A DNA stretch of 64,000 bases from Streptomyces spiroverticillatus. GTDB lineage: Bacteria > Actinomycetota > Actinomycetes > Streptomycetales > Streptomycetaceae. The first letter of the stretch is position 1. Every line of letters begins with the position of its first letter. The position numbers and the translations under genes are program-made. Below, in pieces: positions 8,221-16,096 of the stretch. The stretch is taken from assembly GCA_014650415.1 (NCBI GenBank), contig BMUX01000010.1, positions 186,001 through 250,000 on the forward strand, in the 5' to 3' direction. The notes beneath the pieces are model-generated. The model did not search any database. It was not told the origin of the DNA and was given only the letters and a program-made list of their open reading frames with translations.

Positions 8221-8857
8221 CCACGACGCCCGCCGCACCGAGGTCTCCCGCGCGGTGTGGGAGGTCCTGGCCGAGCGCGGCTTCGGCGGCCTCACGCTGC
8301 GGGCCGTCGCCCAGCAGATGGGCGCGACCACCGGCCTGCTCACCCACTACTTCCCCAGCAAGCGGGCCCTGCTGCAGCACGCCCTGGAGGTCCTCGACGC
8401 TCACTCCCTGGACCGCCCGCGCCCGGCGGCGGGACGCGTCGGCGAGGCCACGGGCCTGGTCATGCTGCGGGCCGTGCTGCTCGACATCCTCCCGCTCGAC
8501 CCCCGGGGCGCGGCGAGCAACCGCATCTGGGTGGGCTCCTGGGACGTCGCCCTCGCCGACCCGGAGCTCGCCGCCGAGCACGCGCAGCGCTACCGGCGGG
8601 CCCGCGAACGGCTGACCGTGCACGTGCGGGCGGCGCAGGAGGCGGGGGAACTGCCGGAGGCCCCGGCGGCGGAGGAGGTGGCCGCTGCGGCGCAGAGCTT
8701 CGTGCTCGGGCTGGTGGTGCAGGCCCTCTTCGCACCGGAGGAGTTCACGGTGGAGCGCCAAGTGGCATTGGTCGACGCGTACTTGGCGGGACTCGCCGGG
8801 GAATCCCGGGCGGCGTCGGCGATACTGGGGGGACACCGGAGCGGGGGAGCGGAATGA
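8201..8857 (+). CDS. TetR/AcrR-family transcriptional regulator
   Basis: A 218-residue TetR repressor. The DNA-binding helix-turn-helix is at residues 12-60: RRTEVSRAVWEVLAERGFGG, then LTLRAVAQQMGATTGLLTHYFPSKRALL. The rest is an all-helical ligand/dimer domain with LVVQALFAPEEFTVERQVAL near the end. The ATG is supported by GAGGAGA nine bases upstream. A palindrome upstream is its likely own operator. The stop overlaps the start of the downstream HEAT-repeat gene (ATGA), so regulator, AlkD-like protein and Nudix hydrolase form one operon. The divergent acetyltransferase may also be a target. Confidence 0.9.
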   Translation: MTPARGDHDARRTEVSRAVWEVLAERGFGGLTLRAVAQQMGATTGLLTHYFPSKRALLQHALEVLDAHSLDRPRPAAGRVGEATGLVMLRAVLLDILPLDPRGAASNRIWVGSWDVALADPELAAEHAQRYRRARERLTVHVRAAQEAGELPEAPAAEEVAAAAQSFVLGLVVQALFAPEEFTVERQVALVDAYLAGLAGESRAASAILGGHRSGGAE

Positions 8858-9978
8858 GCGGCGAGTACGGGCTGAAGCGGTACTTCGACGGGGCGGGGGC
8901 CCGCCGCCTGGGCGAGCTCGTCCACGCGGTCCACCCCGCATTCGACCTCGAAGGATACGTCGCGGAGGCCGAATCCCGCGTCGCGGAGCTGGAGTTGAAG
9001 GACCGGGTGCGGGTGCTGGCCGAGGGGCTGCGCAGCCGCCTGCCCGGACCGTACCCCGAGGCGGTCGCCGTCCTCGTCGCGCTCCTCGGTGACGAACTCG
9101 CCGAGGGCGAGGGGATGTTCAACGCCAGCTGGCACCTGATGCCGGTCGCCCGCTTCGTCGAGGAGTACGGACTCGACCACCCCACGGTGTCCCTGGACGC
9201 CCTGCACGAGATCACCCGGCGGCACACCGGCGAGTTCGCGGTCCGCCCCTTCGTCGAACGCCACCCCGGCCTGACGATGAAGTACGTCGCCGACTGGGCG
9301 CACAGCCCCAGCCACCACGTCCGCCGCCTCGCCAGTGAGGGAATCCGCCCCCGCCTGCCCTGGGCGCGCACTCTCACCGGCTTCGTCGCCGACCCCCGCC
9401 CGGTACTCGACGTGCTGGAGGTCCTGCGCAGCGATCCTTCCCCGTACGTCCGCACCTCCGTGGCGAACAACCTCAACGACATCGCCCGCGACCACCCCGG
9501 CCTCGTCCTCGCCACCGCGCGGCGCTGGGCCGAGGAGAGTCCGACCCCGGAGACCGCCTGGACCGTACGGCACGGTCTGCGCACCCTCGTCAAGAAGGGC
9601 GACCAGCAGGCTCTAGCGCTCCTCGGTGCGACGGGCGGCGAACACGCGCGCGTCCCCCAACTCGACCTGTCACCGCTCGATCTGACGGTGGGTCAGCTCC
9701 TCACCCTCGCCTTCGACCTCCTCAACACCGACGACCGCCCGCACACCCTCACCGTCGACTACGTCGTCCACCACGTCCGCAAGGGCGGCCGCACCATTCC
9801 CAAGGTCTTCAAGCTCGCCACCGTGACGCTCGCCCCCGGCGAGCGCCGGAGCCTGCGCAAGCAGCACGCGGTCCGGGAGATCACCACGCGCGTGTACTAC
9901 CCCGGCGAGCACATCGTCGACATTCAGGTCAACGGCCTGGTCCGGGCCTCGGCGAGCTTCACGCTGAGGTTGCCGTGA
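8854..9978 (+). CDS. AlkD-like HEAT-repeat DNA alkylation repair protein
   Basis: A 374-residue protein. The first ~270 residues are HEAT-like helical repeats of the AlkD DNA-glycosylase superfamily: MFNASWHLMPVARFVEEYGLD, RPFVERHPGLTMKYVADWA, SPSHHVRRLASEGIRPRLPWA, SDPSPYVRTSVANNLNDIARDHP. The last ~100 residues form a beta-rich module (LTVGQLLTLAFDLLNTDDRPHTLTVDYVV) seen in a subset of AlkD-like proteins annotated 'DNA alkylation repair protein'. Whether it removes alkylated bases cannot be decided here, since the AlkD catalytic aspartate context is not clearly conserved. It overlaps the tetR stop and the Nudix start, each by four bases. Confidence 0.8.
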   Translation: MSGEYGLKRYFDGAGARRLGELVHAVHPAFDLEGYVAEAESRVAELELKDRVRVLAEGLRSRLPGPYPEAVAVLVALLGDELAEGEGMFNASWHLMPVARFVEEYGLDHPTVSLDALHEITRRHTGEFAVRPFVERHPGLTMKYVADWAHSPSHHVRRLASEGIRPRLPWARTLTGFVADPRPVLDVLEVLRSDPSPYVRTSVANNLNDIARDHPGLVLATARRWAEESPTPETAWTVRHGLRTLVKKGDQQALALLGATGGEHARVPQLDLSPLDLTVGQLLTLAFDLLNTDDRPHTLTVDYVVHHVRKGGRTIPKVFKLATVTLAPGERRSLRKQHAVREITTRVYYPGEHIVDIQVNGLVRASASFTLRLP

Positions 9979-10460
9979 CGGCCGGGGCCACGCGCCCCCG
10001 CAGCACCCGGGTCAGCGCGTACGGCCTGGTCGTGGAGGGCGACCGGCTGCTGCTGGTCCGCCTCACCGACGACTCGCCCGTCTTCCCGCCGGGCCTGTGG
10101 CACCTGCCCGGCGGCGGGATCGACCCGGGCGAGCAGCCCGCCGAGGCGCTGGTGCGGGAGTTCCGGGAGGAGACGGGACGCGAGGTGGCACAGGCGACAC
10201 TGCTCGACGCCCGGACGTACGAGACGCACCGGGACGGTGTCGTCTGGGGCCTGACCGCCCTCTTCTACGAGGTCCGACTCCGGCCGGGGGAGCGGGAGTC
10301 GGCGGAGTCCGAGGGTTCGACGGACGCAGTGGAGTGGCTGCGCTGGGACGAACTGCGGGACGCGGAGCTGTCGCCGCCGACGGTCGATGCGGTACGCATC
10401 CTGCGAGCCGGGCGAGCCGGGCGGGTCGGGACCGGGACGCAGCTCGACCCGCACCGCTAG
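9975..10460 (+). CDS. Nudix hydrolase
   Basis: A 161-residue Nudix enzyme. The complete Nudix box runs from G47 to about R69, with E53 and the REFREETG core (REUXEEXGU) that binds magnesium. A typical LPGGGIDPGEQP entry precedes it. Members hydrolyse nucleoside diphosphates linked to another moiety. VVEGDRLLLVRLTDDSPVFPPGLW points to a MutT/ADP-ribose-type enzyme, but the substrate is not readable from sequence. The GTG start overlaps the upstream stop (GTGA), completing a tetR-alkD-like-nudix operon. Confidence 0.88.
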   Translation: MTAGATRPRSTRVSAYGLVVEGDRLLLVRLTDDSPVFPPGLWHLPGGGIDPGEQPAEALVREFREETGREVAQATLLDARTYETHRDGVVWGLTALFYEVRLRPGERESAESEGSTDAVEWLRWDELRDAELSPPTVDAVRILRAGRAGRVGTGTQLDPHR

Positions 10461-10471
10461 TCTGCACAGCT

Positions 10472-10909
10472 ATGAGGCGCGTATGGACTTTGCCGGTGGT
10501 GCTCGCGCTGGTCGGTTCGATCCTTGCCGCCGGACTGATCGTCAGGGGGAGCGTCGGTTCGGCCGCCGTACTCCTGCTGGTGTTCCTGGCGCTCGCCGGC
10601 CTGAACTCCCCCTTGATCTTCCCGAGGTCGATCAGCGCCCAGGAGGCGCAGCGCCGCAGCGCGGCCGACGGCCGGCCGGTCGTCTACTGGCGGCCGACCT
10701 GCCCGTACTGCATCCGATTGCGCCTCCGACTGGGCCGCGGGGCAGGCCGGTTGCACTGGGTCGACATCTGGCGCGACCCGGAGGGAGCTGCTGCGGTGAG
10801 GGCGGCCAACGACGGCAACGAGACCGTGCCGACCGTGGTCGTGGCGGGCCGGGCGCACACCAACCCCGATCCCGCGTGGGTCCGCGAACAGGTCCCGCCT
10901 GCTGCGTGA
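10472..10909 (+). CDS. Membrane-anchored glutaredoxin/mycoredoxin-like protein
   Basis: A 145-residue protein. Two hydrophobic segments (about residues 5-24 and 28-46) anchor an N-out or hairpin topology, followed by a glutaredoxin domain. The redox motif is C77-P-Y-C80 in VVYWRPTCPYCIRLR. ETVPTVVVAG holds the cis-proline loop and a C-terminal helix follows. In actinobacteria such glutaredoxins (mycoredoxins) reduce mycothiol mixed disulfides; a membrane-tethered form would act at the inner face. The ATG lies eleven bases after the Nudix stop. A strong hairpin terminator follows immediately. Confidence 0.85.
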   Translation: MRRVWTLPVVLALVGSILAAGLIVRGSVGSAAVLLLVFLALAGLNSPLIFPRSISAQEAQRRSAADGRPVVYWRPTCPYCIRLRLRLGRGAGRLHWVDIWRDPEGAAAVRAANDGNETVPTVVVAGRAHTNPDPAWVREQVPPAA

Positions 10910-10913
10910 ACGG

Positions 10914-10940
10914 GGGGGGCTCCGCGTGCCGGAGCCCCCC
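10914..10940 (+). terminator. Rho-independent-type terminator hairpin
   Basis: A perfect 11-bp stem, GGGGGGCTCCG pairing with CGGAGCCCCCC, around a 5-base loop, directly after the glutaredoxin stop. There is no T-tract, as is common in Streptomyces. It separates this operon from the convergent DUF5829-like gene. Confidence 0.8.
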
Positions 10941-10985
10941 GTCGGGTTCCGGCGCGCGGAGCCCTCCGTCTGACGGGCCGAGGGA

Positions 10986-11924
10986 TCAGCTCCGCACCCC
11001 GTCGAACGTCCACACCGCGCGCGGCCCCGGCCCCACCTTCAGCGTGGACCTGCCGATGCGCTGCTCCTGCGGAGCCCCCGGCGGCCGGTTGAGCGCCAGG
11101 TCCAGCCGTCGCAGCCCCGCCCGCTCCCTCGGCACCGCCTCGAACCGGATCGTGGTGCCGCCGCCCGACGCGACGACCTGCCCGCCGTCCGCCGTGCCCC
11201 GCAGCCGGAATCCGCCCGCCTTCAGCAGCGGCACCGTGTCGGCGAGGTCGCCCGGGGTGACCCCCAGGTGGAGGGCGGTGACGTCGCGCATCAGGTGCTT
11301 GCGGTAGTCGTCGCTGAGGTAGCGCTCCCGGCCCACGTCGCCCGGGTGCGAGGGGGGTTCGGTGTTGCTGCGCGGGTCGGCGAAGTACTCGGGCCGGTAC
11401 TCCATCGCCCAGGCCCCGAAGCCGTCGTACTCCGTCGTGGTGAGGATCCCGTCGAACCACGGCACCTTCACCCCGTCGCCGAAGTCGCGGGTCTGGAGGA
11501 AGTCGATCGGCTGCGGGACGCCCGCGCCGGGCAGGCGTTCGCGGACCTTCGCCAGCTCGCCCGCCTGCTCGACGGAGACCCCGAGGCCGGCCGCGCCGAG
11601 CGTGCCGTCGGGGCCGGGGACGTCGCCGATGCCGAGGAGCTCGACGTAGGTCTGACGGCCCATCAAGTAGCGGCCGGTCCAGACCTGTCCGCCGCTGCCG
11701 GTGGTCGTGCGTACCTGGAAGTTGGCGAACTCCCGCAAGTACGCGGAGTGTTCGATGGCGTCGGCCGTCTCGCGGTCGAAGACGCCGTAGGCGTGGTTGA
11801 AGTGGAGCAACTGCCGGTCGGGCGGGCCGGGGGCGGCCCAGGCCGTTGCCGGAAGTGCCGCTGCGGGAACCGCCGCGAGGGCGCCGAACATTCGGAGCAC
11901 GTGTCTGCGCTGCATGCGACGCAT
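10986..11924 (-). CDS. Secreted DUF5829-like protein
   Basis: A 312-residue exported protein. The N-terminus MRRMQRRHVLRMFGALAAVPAAALPATAWA carries a basic region (Q-RR-H) and hydrophobic stretch with an AWA cleavage site, a probable Tat or Sec signal. The mature part opens LLHFNHAYGVFDRETADAIEHSAYLREFANFQVRTTT, like the DUF5829 proteins of Streptomyces ('lnHfy.v.d..t..ai..s.fl'). It ends with a region naming RFEAVPRERAGLRRLDLALN. These proteins resemble glyoxalase-fold pseudo-enzymes, but no activity is known. The start is supported by GAGGGA six bases before ATG. It converges on the glutaredoxin gene. Confidence 0.6.
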   Translation of the reverse strand: MRRMQRRHVLRMFGALAAVPAAALPATAWAAPGPPDRQLLHFNHAYGVFDRETADAIEHSAYLREFANFQVRTTTGSGGQVWTGRYLMGRQTYVELLGIGDVPGPDGTLGAAGLGVSVEQAGELAKVRERLPGAGVPQPIDFLQTRDFGDGVKVPWFDGILTTTEYDGFGAWAMEYRPEYFADPRSNTEPPSHPGDVGRERYLSDDYRKHLMRDVTALHLGVTPGDLADTVPLLKAGGFRLRGTADGGQVVASGGGTTIRFEAVPRERAGLRRLDLALNRPPGAPQEQRIGRSTLKVGPGPRAVWTFDGVRS

Positions 11925-12041
11925 CGTAGGTCCCTCACGGCCCAACTGCCCCGGATCTGACCGGATTCGGCCACCCGCGCGGGGCGCTCTCGCGGCGTAC
12001 GTGATCATGTGTGTACGAGCGAACCGGCGAGAGGGCATGCG

Positions 12042-13133
12042 ATGGAATCCACGGCGGGCGACCGAACCGAGTACGGGACCACCCCCGACCCCTGGCACCG
12101 GGTCGACGCCTACGCCCTCGCCCGCGCCGCCCGCGCCCAGGCCGAGCGGCACGTCCCCGGCATCGCGGACATGGCCTCCTACCTCGATGCCCAGGTCTCC
12201 GACACCTCCCACCGCGAGGTGCTCGGCCCGCTCCTCGACGGGGAAGGACCCAGCGGTGTCGTCCTGCGGCACGGCACGGAGCTGGCCCGCTGGGGCGGAC
12301 CCGGGCGGGTCGAGATGGCGTACAGCGCCACCAAGAGCGTCCTCTCCCTGACGGCCGGAATCGCGTACGACGACGGGCTGCTGCATCTGGACGAGCCCGT
12401 GCACCGCGCCCTCGACCGGCACCGCTCCGTCGCCCTGCCCCAGTTCGCCGACGCCCACGGCCGCGCCGTCACCTGGCGGCACCTCCTCGACCAGACCAGC
12501 CAGTGGGAGGGCGAACTGTGGGGCAAGCCCACTTCCGTGGACGCCCAGAGCACCCGCGAGGGCACCGAGTCGCCGGGCGGCCCGCCGGGGGAGGGCTGGG
12601 CGTACAACGACGTCCGTGTGAACCTGGCCGCCCTCGCCCTCACCGTCCTCCTCGGCCGCTCCCTGCCCGACGCGCTCCGCGACCGGGTGATGGACCCGAT
12701 CGGGGCATCGGACACCTGGTCCTGGCACGGGTACGCGAACTCCTTCACCGAGGTCGACGGCGCCCGGATCCCCGTCGTGTCCGGCGGCGCGCACTGGGGC
12801 GGCGGCCTGTGGATCAGCGCGCTGGACCTGGCGCGGATCGGCCAACTCGTACTGGGGCAAGGGAGTTGGGAGGGCAAGCGGATTCTTTCCCGGCGCTGGG
12901 TCGAGGAGCTGTGGGCCCCGTGCCCGGTCAAGCCCAACTACGGCCTGTCCTGGTGGCTGAACGACGACCGCACCGTCTGGCCCGCCGCCCCCGCCACCGG
13001 CCGCTGCTCCCGCGGCAACGGAGGCGCGCACCTGCTCTGGGTCGACCCCGCCCGCGACCTGGTGGTCAGCTCGCGGTGGGGCGCGGACCCGGAGAAGCTG
13101 CTCGTGGAGGTATCGGAGGCCGTCCGCGGTTGA
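12042..13133 (+). CDS. Serine hydrolase, class C beta-lactamase/DD-peptidase family
   Basis: A 363-residue penicillin-binding-fold hydrolase without a signal peptide. The catalytic SxxK tetrad is S95-A-T-K98 in MAYSATKSVLSL. The tyrosine motif is YND in GEGWAYNDVRVN, and a late G-rich segment near RCSRGNGGAHLLW replaces the KTG motif. WRHLLDQTSQWEG is characteristic of the esterase/DD-peptidase branch annotated 'serine hydrolase'. The natural substrate is unknown and may be a small ester or amide. The ATG is preceded by GAGAGG. It is divergent from the DUF5829-like gene. Confidence 0.82.
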   Translation: MESTAGDRTEYGTTPDPWHRVDAYALARAARAQAERHVPGIADMASYLDAQVSDTSHREVLGPLLDGEGPSGVVLRHGTELARWGGPGRVEMAYSATKSVLSLTAGIAYDDGLLHLDEPVHRALDRHRSVALPQFADAHGRAVTWRHLLDQTSQWEGELWGKPTSVDAQSTREGTESPGGPPGEGWAYNDVRVNLAALALTVLLGRSLPDALRDRVMDPIGASDTWSWHGYANSFTEVDGARIPVVSGGAHWGGGLWISALDLARIGQLVLGQGSWEGKRILSRRWVEELWAPCPVKPNYGLSWWLNDDRTVWPAAPATGRCSRGNGGAHLLWVDPARDLVVSSRWGADPEKLLVEVSEAVRG

Positions 13134-13229
13134 CCTTGACCCTGGGGGAAGGCCCACGGTGCGTACGTACGCATCTGCACCGCGGGTATTGACGCGTCCG
13201 TCCGCACCGCATCCACCCAGGGAGCCCCC

Positions 13230-13889
13230 ATGGCCACCGCACCCCACCCGACCTGCCTCCTCCTCGACATCGGCGGCGTCCTGGAACTCACCCCCGACAC
13301 CGGCTGGCTCACCCGCTGGGCCGAGCGGCTCGGCCTCGCCCCCGGCACTGTCAACTGCCTCCTGGGCGAGACCTGGCACGCGGGCAGCGTCGGCGACATC
13401 GACGAGGGGGAGGTGCGGGCCAGGGTCACCGCGGCCCTCCACCTCGACACCCCGCAGGTCGACGCCTTCATGGCCGACCTGTGGGACGAGTACCTCGGCT
13501 CACCGAATGTCGAACTCCTCTCCTACGTCAGGGAACTGAGCGACCGTCAGGACCTCCGCATCGGCATCCTGAGCAATAGCTTCGTCGGCGCCCGCGAGCG
13601 CGAGGCCGACCGCTACCGCCTCGACGCCCTGGTCGAGCGTCCCGAACACCTCGTCTACTCCCACGAGATCGGCATCCTCAAGCCCGACCCCCGCGCCTTC
13701 GCCGTCGCCTGTACGACACTCCAAGTGCGCCCCGAAGACTGCCTGTTCGTCGACGACGCCGCACCGAACGTCGAAGCCGCCCGCGCCGCCGGAATGCAGG
13801 CCCACCTCTTCACGGACAACGCGGGCACCCTCACCCGCATCGCCGCCCACCTCGGTCGGGTCGGTCAGGTCGGTCAGGGAGCCGCATAG
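13230..13889 (+). CDS. HAD-superfamily (subclass IA) hydrolase
   Basis: A 219-residue HAD protein. Motif I is DIGGVLEL at residue 13, motif II ILSNSF, motif III K in ILKPDPRAF, motif IV DDAAPNVEAARAAGM. The second aspartate of the usual DxD is glycine, a pattern shared by many actinobacterial 'DxGGVL' HAD proteins. Phosphatase activity is therefore plausible but not certain. The ATG follows GGGAGC. The tail GRVGQVGQG comes from a short tandem repeat. The final 16 bases overlap the convergent WYL regulator gene. Confidence 0.85.
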   Translation: MATAPHPTCLLLDIGGVLELTPDTGWLTRWAERLGLAPGTVNCLLGETWHAGSVGDIDEGEVRARVTAALHLDTPQVDAFMADLWDEYLGSPNVELLSYVRELSDRQDLRIGILSNSFVGAREREADRYRLDALVERPEHLVYSHEIGILKPDPRAFAVACTTLQVRPEDCLFVDDAAPNVEAARAAGMQAHLFTDNAGTLTRIAAHLGRVGQVGQGAA

Positions 13890-14851
13890 CGCGCCGCCAG
13901 GGCCGCCACCGTATCCGCGACCGCCGCGCGCAGCTCCGGCGGCCCCAGTACCTCCGCCCCGTCGCGCAGCCTGAGCAGGTCGGCGACTGCCACGGACGTC
14001 GACTCGACCCGCAACTCCACCCGCACCCACCCCTCCTCGTCCCCGGCCCCCGCCTCGGCCAGCGCCTCCGCCCCCGCCGCCCCGAAGAGAGCGGGCAGCA
14101 GCTTCAGTGACTCCGGGGCGACCCGCAACTCGGCCACCCCCTGGTACCGCATGGCCTCCATGCGCCGCGAGGACTCCTCCCAGTACGCCGCCAGCGCGAA
14201 CCCGGCCGGGCGCTCGAAGACCTCGCCCGTCTCCCGTACGGAAAGGAAACGCGACACCCGGTAGGTCCGCACCGCCTCGTCCGAGCCGTCGGCCCGCGCC
14301 ACCAGGTACCAGATCCCGCCCTTCAGGACGAGTCCCAACGGGTCGAGCACGCGCCGGACTTCACCCCGCCAGCGCCGGTAGTCCACCGCGAGCGTCCGCT
14401 GCTCCCAGACCGCGTGCGAGACCTCCGAGAGGTACGGAACCGGGTCGGCCTCCCGGAACCACGCGGGCGCGTCGAGGTGGAAGCGGTCCTCCAACACCCG
14501 TGCCCGGTCCGCCAGTTCGGCCGGAAGTGCCGCCTGGAGCTTGAGCCGCGCCGTGGCGAGCACCGCCCCGAGCCCCAGGTCGTGCGCCGGTCCTGGCGCG
14601 CCCGCGAGGAACAGGGACTCGGCCTCGGCGCGGGTGAGACCGGTCAGCCGGGTGCGGTAGCCGGCCATCAGCTCGTAACCGCCGTCGGGCCCCCGGTCCG
14701 CCCGGACGGGCACGCCGGACGCGCCGAGCGCTTCGATGTCGCGGTAGACGGTCCGTACCGACACCTCCAGCTCTTCGGCGAGTTGGGGCGCGGTCATGCG
14801 GCCCCGGTTCTGGAGCAGCAGGAGCAAGGAGAGGAGCCGGTCGGCGCGCAT
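13874..14851 (-). CDS. WYL-domain transcriptional regulator (YafY/DeoR-type)
   Basis: A 325-residue regulator. An N-terminal winged helix-turn-helix (residues 1-55, MTAPQLAEELEVSVRTVYRDIEALGASGVPV) is followed by DRGPDGGYEL and a WYL effector domain (about 140-215, LAVDYRRWRGEVRRVLDPLGLVLKGGIWYLVAR). WYL domains bind ligands or nucleic acid and usually govern an adjacent gene. The divergent DUF3224 gene shares a 110-base control region containing a perfect inverted repeat that begins nine bases from this ATG, so autoregulation is likely. Its Shine-Dalgarno (GGGAG) lies inside one operator arm. Confidence 0.9.
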   Translation of the reverse strand: MRADRLLSLLLLLQNRGRMTAPQLAEELEVSVRTVYRDIEALGASGVPVRADRGPDGGYELMAGYRTRLTGLTRAEAESLFLAGAPGPAHDLGLGAVLATARLKLQAALPAELADRARVLEDRFHLDAPAWFREADPVPYLSEVSHAVWEQRTLAVDYRRWRGEVRRVLDPLGLVLKGGIWYLVARADGSDEAVRTYRVSRFLSVRETGEVFERPAGFALAAYWEESSRRMEAMRYQGVAELRVAPESLKLLPALFGAAGAEALAEAGAGDEEGWVRVELRVESTSVAVADLLRLRDGAEVLGPPELRAAVADTVAALAARYAAP

Positions 14852-14859
14852 GGCCCCAT

Positions 14860-14900
14860 TGTCTCCCGTACCTGACAGAAGGTGTCAGGTACGGGAGACA
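14860..14900. promoter_or_regulatory. Perfect 18-bp inverted repeat, WYL-regulator operator
   Basis: Arms TGTCTCCCGTACCTGACA and its exact reverse complement are separated by five bases (gaagg). It sits between the divergent WYL regulator and DUF3224 genes and covers the regulator's ribosome binding site. Lying between two starts rather than two stops, it is better read as an operator than as a terminator. Confidence 0.75.
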
Positions 14901-14961
14901 GGCTGGTGTCCAGCGAGAGAGGCGGCCCGCGCACTCCGACGCACCGATCCCAGGGGATGCC

Positions 14962-15402
14962 ATGACGACCACGTCCACCACGACCACCACCACGACCTTG
15001 ACGGCCACCGGCCACTTCACGTACGCGAGTTGGGACGAGAAGAACGCCACCGACGCAGGGACGAGCCCCCGCGTCTCCCACGCCTCCGTCGTCAACACCT
15101 TCACCGGCGGCATCGAGGCCGCCGACACCACGTGCGAGTACATCTGCACCTACGCCACGGAGACGACCGGCACCTTCTGCGGAATGGAGCACTTCTCCGG
15201 GCGGCTCGGCGGCCGCGAGGGCCGGTTCGTGGTCGAGGAGCGGGGGTACTTCGGGGCGGACGGCACCGTGCACTGCACCTTCGAGGTCGTCCCGGACTCG
15301 GGCACGGACGGCCTGACCGGCCTCACCGGCAAGGGCAGCTTCGTCGCCCCGCACGGTGAGAAGTCCGTCCCGTACACCTTCGAGTACACGCTGCCGGCCT
15401 GA
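14962..15402 (+). CDS. DUF3224-family protein
   Basis: A 146-residue cytoplasmic protein of the DUF3224 family, small beta-barrel proteins resembling allene oxide cyclase folds. A threonine-rich start (ten threonines in the first twelve residues) leads into TATGHFTYASWDEK, then ARRLGG-type middle HFSGRLGGREGRFVVEERG and HCTFEVVPDSGTDGLTGLTG near the end, the most conserved region. DUF3224 genes are often next to WYL-type regulators and are probably induced by them; function unknown. The ATG is preceded by AGGGGATG. The divergent WYL regulator and shared inverted repeat suggest direct control. Confidence 0.82.
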   Translation: MTTTSTTTTTTTLTATGHFTYASWDEKNATDAGTSPRVSHASVVNTFTGGIEAADTTCEYICTYATETTGTFCGMEHFSGRLGGREGRFVVEERGYFGADGTVHCTFEVVPDSGTDGLTGLTGKGSFVAPHGEKSVPYTFEYTLPA

Positions 15403-15413
15403 CACGCGCGTCC

Positions 15414-15929
15414 CTACGGCCGGCGTACCTCGTACTGGAAGCAGCCGTACTCCACCGCCCTCACGTGCACCAGCGCCACCTCCGGATCGGCGAAGGCCGC
15501 GTCCAGGGCGGTGTCCAGAGCCCCGGCCGCGTCCTGCGGGAGCTCGAGGCGGGTGCCGCCGAGGATCTGACCGCGCGCGTCGTAGCGCCGCAGGAGGCGC
15601 TGGGCGCCGGGGCGGGCGAAGGGGTGGCCCGGGGGAGCGGGCTCCGTACAGGCGTCGGCGTGGATGAAGACCGGGCCGGTCTCGTCGTACGCTCCGGGAT
15701 CCGCGCCGGTGGCTGCCGCCCAGCGACGGAGCGGGGCGTACGAGACGAGCGCGACCCGGTCGCCGGGCACGCCGTCGCGCAGACAGCAGCGGAGGGGGCT
15801 GCCGACGCAGTCGGGCTGGCCGTCGTCACTGCCTGCGGTGTACGGAACCGGAACCCGCCCGGAGTCGTCGCGCATGCGGAGCTCGGCGAGGGCGGTGGGC
15901 GGGATGGCGCGGGGGGTGTATGCGTTCAT
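15414..15929 (-). CDS. DUF1203-family protein
   Basis: A 171-residue protein matching DUF1203. It has CCLRDGVPGDRVALVSYAPL, the ETGPVFIHADAC block, and RLLRRYDARGQILGGTRL, and ends LVHVRAVEYGCFQYEVRRP. The family is widespread, cytoplasmic and uncharacterised. The conserved H-A-D-x-C and G-C-F cysteines could be functional. The start is the ATG at MNAYTPRAIPP. The frame stays open upstream but upstream residues are not family-like. Stops of this gene and the DUF3224 gene face each other across eleven bases. Confidence 0.8.
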   Translation of the reverse strand: MNAYTPRAIPPTALAELRMRDDSGRVPVPYTAGSDDGQPDCVGSPLRCCLRDGVPGDRVALVSYAPLRRWAAATGADPGAYDETGPVFIHADACTEPAPPGHPFARPGAQRLLRRYDARGQILGGTRLELPQDAAGALDTALDAAFADPEVALVHVRAVEYGCFQYEVRRP

Positions 15930-16018
15930 CGGGCCAGCCTGGCCCGGCGGGGCGGCCGACGCTGGCGGGAATCGGTCATCGAGCCGTCCGGAATCGGCAT
16001 CCCCCCCTTCCACATGTC

Positions 16019-16048
16019 ACCCCTCTTCCACACACCCCTCTTCCACAC
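16019..16048 (+). repeat. Two tandem 15-bp direct repeats
   Basis: ACCCCTCTTCCACAC occurs twice head to tail, preceded by a degenerate third copy (ccttccacatgtc). It lies between the start of the DUF1203 gene and the stop of the AlkZ-like gene, in an otherwise empty 167-base spacer, perhaps within the DUF1203 promoter. Confidence 0.7.
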
Positions 16049-16096
16049 ACCACCCTCGCCCTCCCGCGGCACGCACAGATCCCGCCCGGGGCCGCG

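Noticed and set aside
10097..10471. Long frame upstream of the glutaredoxin-like start, overlapping the Nudix gene
   Set aside because: It is a shadow of the Nudix gene in another frame. The region before MRRVWTLP has no family similarity, and the true start is the ATG just after the Nudix stop.
14866..14895. The large inverted repeat at the WYL gene as a terminator
   Set aside because: It lies between two divergent starts, not after a stop, and overlaps a Shine-Dalgarno; an operator fits better.
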